A DNA stretch of 64,000 bases from positions 62,001-126,000 of the forward strand of contig DHVX01000085.1 of NCBI GenBank assembly GCA_002412885.1, written 5' to 3'. Position numbers and translations under genes: made by a program. Positions 51,501 to 56,216 of this stretch are shown here, piece after piece. The stretch is from Bacteroidales bacterium UBA5197. Its GTDB lineage: Bacteria; Bacteroidota; Bacteroidia; Bacteroidales; Lentimicrobiaceae. Every line of letters starts with the position of its first letter. The first letter of the stretch is position 1. The notes beneath the pieces were generated by a model. It ran no database searches and had not been told where the DNA came from. It saw only the letters and a list, made by a program, of their open reading frames with translations.

Positions 51501-54009
51501 TGTAGAGGTTAGCATCAATGCTTTGCCAACGGCGACGATCTCTATCACTGGCAACCCATCAATCTGTTCAGGCGGAAGCTCTGTTTTAACTGTTGATTTA
51601 ACAGGCACCGAACCATGGACTTATTTGTGGAGTGATGATGGCGGAGCAACAACCCATGAAGTAATTGCTTCAACAAGTTCATCAACATTTACTGTTAGCC
51701 CAACCTCTAATACAACCTATACCATAGTTAGTGTAACAGATGCAAATGGTTGTACAAATGTTGGAACTGGCGATGTCAGGATTTATGTAGGGCCTATTAC
51801 TACAGTAACTTCAATTGAAGATGCATGCGTTGGAAGTAACATTGCTATTCCGGTTCGTGTAAAATCATTTGCTGAGGTAGGATCAATCACTCTTACTTTG
51901 ACATATGGCCCTGAATTGACATACGTAAGTTCAACTGAAGGTGAAGGTCTGATGAGCAATTTTAGTGTTTCCAAAGATCCGGTATCTAACACTTTGTATG
52001 TTGTTGGGTATCTTCAAAATGCGTCAGATCTACCAATTACTTTGTCTGATAATGCTATCTTGTTTACCCCTACTTTCACTTATCACGGAGGAACTGCTAC
52101 ACTTGCATTTTTTGATCCTCTCTCAAATCCATCAGACTGCGAGTATAGTTTTGGTGATTGGCCTGATTTTTCGCCTTTCTGTGATACTCCGACTGGTACC
52201 TATTACATTAACGGAACAATCACAGAGGATGATAATAATCCAACGATTGCTACTTTAGGACCGATATCAGTATTTGCTGACGCTGATGCTTGCACTTACG
52301 CAAGCTTACAGCTCACAGCTCCAGATGCTGACGATAACTGCTCCGTGGCAAGCGTGGTTGCTTCACCAGCTACTCTGGTTCTGGGTGCAAACACTGTAAC
52401 CTGGACCGTTACCGACGGAAGCGGCAACACAGCTACTTCTGATCAAACAGTAACCGTAGTTGACGACCAGGAACCAACGATTTCCTGCCCAACCCCAGCC
52501 AACCCTTATACGGTTAACAACGGGTGCACTTGGACTGGCGTTGGATTAGGAGCTACCATCAATGATAATTGTGGCACGCCAACCTTATCCTATTCACTGG
52601 ATGGCGGCATAACCTATACAATTGGTGATTTGAACGGTTATCCATTCCCAATTGAAACAACCAATGTTATCTACAAGGCTACCGATGCCTCAGGGAACGA
52701 AACTATCTGTTCATTCTCAATTACAGTTCAGGGTTATACTATCTCGGGTAATCTGAAATACAACAATCCTTCACATACTCCTATGAGTAATGTAACCATT
52801 ACACTTCTTCAGGGATTAGTCAATTTTGGGTCCGATATCACTGACGTAAACGGCGACTATACCATTACCAATGTGTGTGATGGTGATTATGATTTGATCT
52901 TCTCCACGAGTAAACCAACTGGTGGTATCAACTCAACCGACGCTGCTACAGTGAATGCTTGGGGTGTATTAGCTGCTGGCACTAGTGCTTACGACATTGA
53001 AATGGTAAGGTTCTTTGCCGGTGATGTAATTGGATCAAACAGTGTAATTAATTCTAATGATGCAGGTCGTATCCTGAATTATTTTGTAACAGGAGGTAAC
53101 CCTAATCCACCTTTTACCTCTGTGTGGTCATTCTGGAATACAACCGATATGATCAATGATAATCCTGGTCCTTCATCAAAAGTTGTAACAATTAGCGTTC
53201 CTAACGGCAGTGCACCGAATATTCATAATTACTACGCACAGGTAACCGGTGACTTTAATAGGAGTTTTACTCCGGGTAGTGCCAAGGCAATGATGGAAAA
53301 TGTGATGCTTAATATTGGCGGAGCTACCCTTGTTGAACCTGGTGTTGCATTTGAGCTACCGGTAACTGCAGCCATGAATATGGAAATTGGCGCTATTTCA
53401 CTCATTTTTGATTTCCCAACAGATCAACTTGAAGTAAGCAGCGTTTACCTGAGTAACGACCCTGACAGCCCGATGGAATTTGCTGTAATTGGCAATGAAC
53501 TAAGGGTAGGATGGAATGCGTTGATCCCGATGTATTTGAATACAGGTGAAACATTACTTACCCTGAATCTCAGAACCATAAGTACATTGGCTCAAGGAGA
53601 GACCATTCGTCTCAGCCTTACCTCCGATCCGCTTAATGAATTGGCAGATGGAAATTACAATATCATTCCCAATGCACAACTCTTTGTTGACGAAATCGGT
53701 GGCACTGTAACAAGCATCCCTGAAGTGGTTATGAATGGTAACCTTATGCTTGAAAGTTATCCCAACCCATATGTTGACAAGGTAACCTTTGCATACTCCC
53801 TGCCAAAAGAAGGCAGAGTAGTTCTGGAACTGGCCAACATGCTGGGCAGTACAAACGTAATTCTGCTTGACGAATGGCAGAGCGCCGGGGATCACACCTT
53901 TACTGCTGATCTGAGCAGATTCAATGTAGGGGTTTACACAGCTACAATCAGACTTCACAACAAGCGTGATGTAATTTCCAGAGCCATTAAGGTTATACGC
54001 AGACAATAA
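36505..54009 (+). CDS. Giant 5,834-residue secreted beta-helix adhesin-like protein with T9SS signal
   Basis: The single uninterrupted frame begins with a long signal peptide (about 1-37, VFAQQ; a second ATG at 36550 would give a shorter one). Order of parts, by residue: Ig/PKD-like modules about 45-432; about twelve right-handed beta-helix modules about 433-4909, each opened by a T-IQ-AI-DAA-GD-I-V-AGTY-E-V-V-K-LTI-G block (NosD/pectin-lyase type); SprB-like inserts near 1047-1119 and 2926-2999; Ig-like about 4915-5095; a cohesin-like domain about 5096-5242; two HYR-like domains about 5240-5411; a carboxypeptidase-regulatory-like domain about 5411-5462; a dockerin-like stretch about 5471-5602; a second cohesin-like domain about 5606-5733; and a T9SS type A signal about 5748-5834 (ESYPNPYVDKV). 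No catalytic residues were recognised. It is likely a surface adhesin or polysaccharide-binding fibre. Confidence 0.9.
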   Translation: MNNQNLPFGLANKSRMKALLSVTLFIAFFFAGSVFAQQSVQKIQTKPAMTDNMVIVQQGGMLEISVQATTPGSKYRIQRTYPQDNAYLEVASTGGLLKVPAFKVNAAGKQVITISEIGNGTFAQSFTLDAKAGLGMKAGGQSLFEENTGGLMYAPMNGEVIYIDPDLDLVSNSATICSGGSLTVHLGDAVNGHYYRFQQTFPNTTAPQTILAVGGVVNFSPVYPVSNGATWTVTDTDPLGTFGYSFTVNIVAQPIAPTMTKSPNLAEVCSGTDVSATILTAGSGGVAACEDSYQYRTNEGSWIAYTPGVAISTTGLNSVDIKAKRSDATGAGCSAENIYSWTVNALPVPIVSGSTTVCPNSTGNLYETASGMSNYNWTVTGGSITSGGITTDNTVTVTWGPTGTGLVKVSYTDGNGCTAAAQTDYPVTIDFPVYIGTTGHLTLQDAINDANTGDVIELICNHSEGLVTINKSVEIDGNGNTLTSTSSTWGIALEAININLHDITLTGAGTFGIQQGCDANNLVMTNVTVTGCGGTGISIYGSDGAVLTNITATGNTGNGLNITNCNNTTINGITTSGNAFGGGFSAGIGLFTSHTYCLPAGINGVTLSGTISIAEPTKVYSEKANAADVITGLDLDVYDWAVGVGPLSRFYWPDKVTSYAVVKTLFEAPYNYPNPSIYVAEIATEHYYVDDAPNGSAIPMLINAAITYQASGGTIHVEAGTYAENVIITKPISLLGANANVAFPLANRGAESIIQDAAGGGNPISLSGFGVSDNVTINGFEITGVLANSGIYCGVDGASNLNIKFNYIHDIGTNRGSNNVYAINYRVNEPSPTDVNISDNYITQVLNTGTGATGHSAAIWVGQSTANGTVSNLSIQRNIISHIMSGQSNRNADGISIQAAWGAGTGGVNGAIIKDNTISDITGGIAYGITLSGKAPGIQVTNNILYNIIGLPANPANAVGIIVPSTNIGSATVIINNNSITGVPNAIFNGTGNTIAATCNWYGSAVGNVIATTISGLVTYSPYLISAGTNNNPGFTPDASSCLGEPAAINSATPTDAICGTPGSIALTFSGGSPDYTIDWGGTPVTVTNANPYTITGLVAGSYTVTVTDNYGSSASFGPVSIQYLPVINTNTSVRYATIQEAVNAASTGNIIQLCAGNYTETVNVNNDLTIQGPNAGIDPNGVTLRVPEAVILDGKIDILGSNTVVIDGIKVRQTNDVNPISLGGATVATIQNMIIERFGVNTGAFVRGIETSAGAGMKNIKNNLFTGDVSGGFFSGHKTWNSGMYINGAGSTLNIQDNVFINCRTALNLDDYNANIALTGNTFDNNGTHISFGGTSPTTGSYTLGSNNFKATLSALINLSNVDPSFRLDITASTFNGTAFSALDLNALFGIEAGMYHRNRPGRNGLVYYVANNLYVRSDLNSDINTAVGYAAAGDVINLMDGTFNQRVALNKSVILDGQSETTTILDGTGLGNGRGISISNGITDVTIQDLTVQNFAGVNGNTDGGIYAIGGNDNLTVQHVTLKDNRGASTSGSGFYANGPINNVKLDYVTSTGHFPGARGIVIWNGLKSNITITNCTVFNNNCCGIELQDGDATGVLMQNNTVYNNGDNGIGIVGLTGPGENLIKGNDLDNNGRFGIEIKNPNGTGLTTGAGSIVVEDNNVSMTSSISDLRDMVGIAAFRRGVLTGNVDIPTGVVIQNNSVSGYEQPSTSDGFGIVVEGTNHTVSGNTLTGNDVGIQQQAGHLPYPADGDQSNLADQYFGRGNSPYTCSNTIGTNTFVSNLTNYRDVPSTLLSGGTVTNSNTSKNFCSIQQAIDDATTDDGHTLLVAAGTYYENVLVSKRLTIQGAGPNLTIVQGSTNGADVIRITEGGTDAANRTVIKDLQVTSAGSNNNGIKIDASGSNALGYITIENVHGLNMPGNSAGIRLHGASVATDIITDVKLIDVNFALNYFGVYSKNAQVHGFTVDGVAGRSKFEDNRHSGILFEGDGALAAQFQNFVIHKTDLSRNNSNGDTDMGHGEMFLLGFNGNLDVDDVVVTTGLPTYKATPWYVAMAVNGKYTGGAAPAGIMSFKNIAFNNAPGATHFSRASLGIWTYSNLDAGVTVDGCQFNATGVNMGGLYLFSVAGNTPLVVKNNTFGGNSVYNAVPTDICLLSSLVNVTATENNIFTGAADNFAIEDRIYHAMDLVTLGLVTWIPSNVYVTTNTLGIQQGINVVPNSTVNVGPGTFNQTVTLNKSVNLIGSGCGQTIWKGTAITGRSLNIVRNNTTPANIHVGITGFAFETENNQSIRGDWSAGYTEALTLDIHDNCFKHVNTRNPGTDFALYVDGANQTARGAQGAIRVYNNLFDVVTGGVLFEYCRAVDVLDNTFNVTYEGVTFNYYGTSGNIGDQLVNSNTFNRIGSDFAFAMNNWHGSGTYTVLPTLFENNMITATGFSYAISYGVQASQLQPLSIAIHNNALMSGTIMTWGDFVNQASLDATCNWWGTSSASLIAPKVSNNVQFLPFLVVDNDYGVVDPWWSTDNYSCIGVGPVVVYNQDPSLTGTVIVSSHMTIQAAIDASTTLPGHYIAVSSGNYNELVNVHKGVTISGHGANNTLLEKLSPATDANFITISASNVAIKDIAISGPTGGSTTRGIFIDGTLSNVSLVNVISQQHLYGVHVNAGSEISNLSLTNTVLNINGNGLQIDAEAKVDGLTITDGEMNGNLFGFSTAANSGYDNSNDLNNVTITGTSFQNNGWFGLLFNKGKNVILDGLTVSNNGTAGSPGAGVYFTWREGTYSGITIRNSTITNNGNNAGAANGGGILIRPRANATASGITIENNLISGNGFVGNGSAGIRVLRNNDNAGTNPGILINGNSITGNANFGITSTTDTDINATCNWWGIATGNTIAAMVSGNVDYDPWLVPDASGSSYPWSVTDQYSCGGTPVVIASAVPTHIYCGEATGSIIVTWDGGSANYNLTWTGGGSASNIPASHYTINGLAAGSYTITITDANGSSDIMVAEVLYLPVTKTTLPSTVTYHTTIQAAIDAATAGDVIEVCAGTYVEQIVVNKALTINGPNKDISPNVGTRSPEAILMPAATNVNQIIVQASNVTINGFTIEGDNPLISSGNPGTNNADLDGRSGIYQFADNINNLVIKNNIVQNQTYFGIFLYGGSGSAPATTGNLIQDNLIRDLGHYTGPNNPLWGGGILIYNNQYTRITNNVMQNVRLGIQTGNFSRANTGTVDYQYIGENTISARRTGLFYNLHYGPASPFTLNANTITGVENTSETKWRGILIGSQANAPSNITGNIINGSALVTPTTSGVEVWNVSSMAYSSISGGSVSNVDIGVFANNYEGYNSNGTDGAHAVVSGVTITPKTGGVGVKALDSPSYNGTNPALVSVEVKNNCSISGAATGILAEGADASVTVTNNLATITGNEIGILVKDGADLASVTGNTITNNTHYGIFIDGTAGDIGLINNNNISGNGYTNNVITGIGMYNGKTTAVDAQNNWWGHASGPYNNPYNTCGTGNAVIGLVDFMPWWTTETGGASADMLVYNVDKDAYYCTIQDAIDDADANNTIQVSPGTYNEALLLTKQNLTLESTGGRDATIIDVPFGTLTTGVKVNQGLGTVTFDGFTVKNFTESGIVQPMSQATGTAFHVLNSKVIPYDNYLRNGIQVSGDGSKIIGNAIVGAPLTADWSGSGIHVVNASNVEVKNNTVNTGMSDVGIAITNWSATLVNNITVENNNVFGAQWGGILISGQNNTKEISDVLIKNNVLQNSAQGDGIGIQTVALENLTVQNNELSGNAWAGVWINDDVVLSGYILINSNKIFGNANFGIENATTFMVNATNNWWGDASGPYNNPYNTCGIGNAVSANVNFNPWWTTDTGIDGSGTLAIHNITKDTYYCRIQAAIDDAVDGNVIEVAAGTYTYASEGSPLPSGLIKVTKGVTLQGASGSRPIIDGSGFDGVFKIHPSALLPGNTVKIAGFEIIGNVATGIAMTMQGCFDVTPAAVIIEDNWFHGMIGGINFWGAGAYLPDEWTSGLANIEIKDNKFYDMEDYGPYPGFGVLLEGPVNWSTAGDDYAVKVTENEFSNLPTGSSDPGFGIAIMTGTASYEAANVFVSGNSFTDDVPVGVAFQGGDVSTALVESNSFDNNPAYAILATGIDNGPLTATCNWYGTNTVAGVAAKISGPVNYSPWLIIGTDNSPDIGFQPIPGACAGLTDIYVNDAFTTGDGYTTATGDDATGNGTASAPYATITKAVSVAMVGANIYVDAGTYQEQVQIGKSLNIIGLDRSLTSVVAPATLTSVTWNTAHPVIYAYGNTNTVNISNITIDGNSGRSVSWFVGALYYDANGTFTNNRITGIHDAGTFSGAQMGHAFYATQAGSLTQTVSVTDNLIEDYQKGGIYVRSAGTTATITGNTVTGQNVALVTAQNGICVMLGATGIISGNTVSNNIWNKVEHPHAWTASGILLYQAGISTVENNILTGNELALSSSGSVGVIYGVNNFTDNKIHLWLDAAPDVNAGNVYDKTVLNPAMPEAVFGCIQYAIDEATAGNILNASGGAFAEQVFIHTPVDLRGSNYEINPISGSRVLPEAIITFPTGLTGSQELISIGQYDSRVDVDDVKINGFIIDGNTIATTANTTGIMGYGDGLVVKNNIIRNFNYVSLWVSSYVFEGGNWLYDDYINSAIIGNNYIHNADIYSNLQPIDVPYGIYLQGTYGLITGNKIETVKSGIQVQPYNHPNTTSLIGMVSNNSFEAYRDAMWYNYSDNANANWVFEGNTGTGIASPPGNPESSWHGFRTTTNRNGELSFTNNVLTPGATNSPDTYGVLFVQPSAATVVVSVEDNTISGFDYGVNIPVGLAYVSSIDIENNKIADNSIYGVFNGTSSTLNATQNWWGDASGPYKALGNTCGLGNDVTDNVTICSWFTDAAMTNLDGCETNTSYAVTGGGSYCYGGTGVIVGLNESEVGVEYQLYVDNVQEGTSVAGTGEAISFGSQTLAGTYTVKGTKTVTGCTLDMTGSVEVSINALPTATISITGNPSICSGGSSVLTVDLTGTEPWTYLWSDDGGATTHEVIASTSSSTFTVSPTSNTTYTIVSVTDANGCTNVGTGDVRIYVGPITTVTSIEDACVGSNIAIPVRVKSFAEVGSITLTLTYGPELTYVSSTEGEGLMSNFSVSKDPVSNTLYVVGYLQNASDLPITLSDNAILFTPTFTYHGGTATLAFFDPLSNPSDCEYSFGDWPDFSPFCDTPTGTYYINGTITEDDNNPTIATLGPISVFADADACTYASLQLTAPDADDNCSVASVVASPATLVLGANTVTWTVTDGSGNTATSDQTVTVVDDQEPTISCPTPANPYTVNNGCTWTGVGLGATINDNCGTPTLSYSLDGGITYTIGDLNGYPFPIETTNVIYKATDASGNETICSFSITVQGYTISGNLKYNNPSHTPMSNVTITLLQGLVNFGSDITDVNGDYTITNVCDGDYDLIFSTSKPTGGINSTDAATVNAWGVLAAGTSAYDIEMVRFFAGDVIGSNSVINSNDAGRILNYFVTGGNPNPPFTSVWSFWNTTDMINDNPGPSSKVVTISVPNGSAPNIHNYYAQVTGDFNRSFTPGSAKAMMENVMLNIGGATLVEPGVAFELPVTAAMNMEIGAISLIFDFPTDQLEVSSVYLSNDPDSPMEFAVIGNELRVGWNALIPMYLNTGETLLTLNLRTISTLAQGETIRLSLTSDPLNELADGNYNIIPNAQLFVDEIGGTVTSIPEVVMNGNLMLESYPNPYVDKVTFAYSLPKEGRVVLELANMLGSTNVILLDEWQSAGDHTFTADLSRFNVGVYTATIRLHNKRDVISRAIKVIRRQ
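37801..51230 (+). repeat. About twelve repeated beta-helix modules inside the giant gene
   Basis: Module starts, recognised by the AI-DA-A-GD-I opening block, lie near 37801, 38560, 39904, 40727, 41918, 43084, 44095, 45535, 47092, 48116, 49105 and 50040. Lengths range from about 0.8 to 1.6 kb. Seven modules end in an NWWG or NWYG cap (near 39495, 43940, 45122, 46963, 47986, 48958 and 51121) followed by an aromatic PWW/PWL motif. Sequence between the opening block and the cap is Asn/Gly/Thr-rich ladder sequence. Confidence 0.8.
46960..48099 (+). repeat. Pair of near-identical 117-base cap segments (46960-47076 and 47983-48099)
   Basis: The two 39-codon segments share 31 of 39 residues, including NNWWG, ASGPYNNPYNTCG and PWWTT. 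They end two neighbouring modules 1,023 bases apart. A third, more distant copy is at about 51118-51230 (NWWGDASGPYKALGNTCG). This points to duplication of whole modules. Confidence 0.8.
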
Positions 54010-54020
54010 AAACAAACAAA

Positions 54021-54047
54021 GAGAGCGGGGAGTAACTCCCCGTTCTC
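54021..54047 (+). terminator. Terminator after the giant gene
   Basis: CGGGGAG and CTCCCCG pair perfectly, extended by GAGAG/TTCTC with bulges, followed by TTACTTTATTT. It starts 12 bases past the stop. Confidence 0.7.
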
Positions 54048-54115
54048 TTACTTTATTTAACATTAAAAGCAGAAAATCCGGCTAAAACGGAATTACTGAC
54101 AAATATGTCAAAACA

Positions 54116-56146
54116 ATGAAAACACTTATCAGCATAGTGTGCTTTCTGATCTGCTGCCAGCCAGCAGAAATTTGTGCTCAAAATGCGCCCATAAGCATTG
54201 CAGGGACAGTTGTATCTCTGGCGACAGAAGTAACTGTTCCTGTTTATGCAATGAACTTTAACAACATATCTTCCTGCAACCTTAAGTTGACTTATGACCC
54301 AAGTATTGCAACAGCAACAGGTGTTACAATTGGACCTGAAATGGCGGGAATAATCAGTGTCAATATAACGGTTCCGGGTGAAGTTTCTTTAGGGTGGTTC
54401 ACATCAGGAGGAATCACCCTTCCTGATAGTTCAGTTATCTTTAATCTTCAATTTTCCAAATCAGGGAATGGCATTTCATCAGTTCACTGGATGGATAATG
54501 ACAACTCCTGTGAATACAATGACGGGAATTCCCAACCTTTAACCGATAGCCCAACTTCTGATTACTACCAGGATGGGATGCTTGTATTTCAGTCGCCGGA
54601 TGCTCCCATTACTGTGGCACCAAACATTGCAGCTATACCTGGATCTGAATTAAATTTCCCGGTTTACGTTTCTAACTTCCAAATGATAGGGTCATTTTCA
54701 CTGAATCTTCAATTTGATGCTTCAGTATTATCATACTTGTCATTTGTAAATAGCAGTGAATTCCCTGGCATGTCTGTAAACGAAGATCAACCCGGCAACC
54801 TGCTGATTTCAGGCATGGTACAATCCGGCGACACAGCTATTTCGTTAGAAGACAATGCAATCCTTTTAACACTGAATCTCAATTACCTGGATGGATATAC
54901 AGAGCTGAACTGGATTGACACAGGAACAAGCTGTCAATACAGAGGATCAACTCCTGTTTATCCGGTTCTTAACGATACACCACAGGATATCTATTACCTG
55001 AATGGATCTGTTTCCGCTAACTCTCTTCCGGCTGAAGCCGGATCTATAACAGGACCATCGGTAGTTTGTATTGATAACTCTGCAGTAACTTATTCTGTTG
55101 AAATCATAGATTATGCAACCGACTATGTCTGGAATGTGCCCGAAGGTGCAGTGATTGTCTCCGGACAAAACTCTCCTACCATACTTGTTGATTTAGGCAT
55201 AAACCCACTCATAGGAGTCATTTCAGTTTATGGAACCAATGCATATGGCAATGGATCTGCATCATCGCTGGAAATTTCAGTAATTGATCAACCTGGCACA
55301 CCCGGCATAATTACTGGTTTACAAGAGGTTTGCCGGGGACAGAGTCAGGTCATGTATTCAATTGAACCCCTGGCCAATACTGATTCCTACAGCTGGTTAG
55401 TGCCTGAGGGAGCTTTCATCACTTCAGGTAATAGCACTTATTCAATAATGGTTCATTATGGAATCAATGCGGCCAGCGGACTGGTTTCAGTAACAGGAAC
55501 AAACATTTGTGGTATCGGCGCTTCCTCACAGCCATTAACGGTAACAGTAAAAGAACAACCTGAGATTGAGATACAACCTGAATCTCCACCAGCAGTAATC
55601 GCAGGCGCTGACACAGCGCTGTTTACCTTACAGGCAGCAGGCACAGGTTTGAGTTACAAATGGCAGGAGTTTATTAATTCATGGGAAGATCTGATCGAAA
55701 ATGATTTGTATATGGGCGTTTTCTCTGATACGCTTTTTGTATTAAACCCATCTGTTGTAATGGACGGTTACCGCTACCGCTGCATAGTTTCCGGCGAATG
55801 TGATCCGGATGCTGTCACCGATGGCAATGCAACACTTGCTGTTTCATCCCCGGTCAAATCCGAATTTGGCAGTAAGGAAACCCTTGTTTCTGCTTATCCT
55901 AATCCTTTCTCAGAAGAATTGAATCTAAATCTTACGGTTCAAAATAAAGGTGAAACTGTGATTGAATTACTTAGTCTCACTGGTCAGATAATTATTTCGA
56001 AAAAAGTAAATTTCAGTCTTCCGGGTATCCATTCTGTCTGTTTCGACACTTCGGGAATTAGGTCAGGGGCTTACCTGCTTCGCATAAAACACAACTCTGA
56101 ATTCAATCTGATTTACACCACACTATGCGTAGTGTGTTGCAATTAG
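54116..56146 (+). CDS. Secreted protein with two cohesin-like domains, PKD-like modules and T9SS signal
   Basis: The 676-residue protein has a signal peptide (1-22, ICAQ). Two cohesin-like domains follow (about 24-155 and 160-305). Both show the pattern PI-(long loop)-VPVY-NF---SC/SFxLxLxYDPS, and each closes with a CEY/CQY strand and a LxDSPxxxYYxxGxx end, like the domains in the giant protein before it and the protein after it. Two PKD-like modules (about 305-480: GPSVVCIDNSAVTYSV, GLQEVCRGQSQVMYSI), an Ig-like domain (about 480-580) and a T9SS sorting domain (about 586-676, SAYPNPFSEEL, SGAYLLRIK) complete it. The final residues TTLCVVCCN are unusual for a sorting signal, and a hairpin lies in their codons (56119-56136). 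Likely surface scaffold or adhesin. Confidence 0.85.
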   Translation: MKTLISIVCFLICCQPAEICAQNAPISIAGTVVSLATEVTVPVYAMNFNNISSCNLKLTYDPSIATATGVTIGPEMAGIISVNITVPGEVSLGWFTSGGITLPDSSVIFNLQFSKSGNGISSVHWMDNDNSCEYNDGNSQPLTDSPTSDYYQDGMLVFQSPDAPITVAPNIAAIPGSELNFPVYVSNFQMIGSFSLNLQFDASVLSYLSFVNSSEFPGMSVNEDQPGNLLISGMVQSGDTAISLEDNAILLTLNLNYLDGYTELNWIDTGTSCQYRGSTPVYPVLNDTPQDIYYLNGSVSANSLPAEAGSITGPSVVCIDNSAVTYSVEIIDYATDYVWNVPEGAVIVSGQNSPTILVDLGINPLIGVISVYGTNAYGNGSASSLEISVIDQPGTPGIITGLQEVCRGQSQVMYSIEPLANTDSYSWLVPEGAFITSGNSTYSIMVHYGINAASGLVSVTGTNICGIGASSQPLTVTVKEQPEIEIQPESPPAVIAGADTALFTLQAAGTGLSYKWQEFINSWEDLIENDLYMGVFSDTLFVLNPSVVMDGYRYRCIVSGECDPDAVTDGNATLAVSSPVKSEFGSKETLVSAYPNPFSEELNLNLTVQNKGETVIELLSLTGQIIISKKVNFSLPGIHSVCFDTSGIRSGAYLLRIKHNSEFNLIYTTLCVVCCN

Positions 56147-56216
56147 TCAATATATATTACTTCGTGCTTTAATCAGTTTTTACAAACAAAAAAAACAAAC
56201 CAAAACACTATAAATC

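Noticed and set aside
36505..54009. Regularly spaced repeats that might be a CRISPR or satellite array
   Set aside because: The repeats are in frame, diverged and encode beta-helix modules; spacing of about 1 kb does not fit CRISPR.
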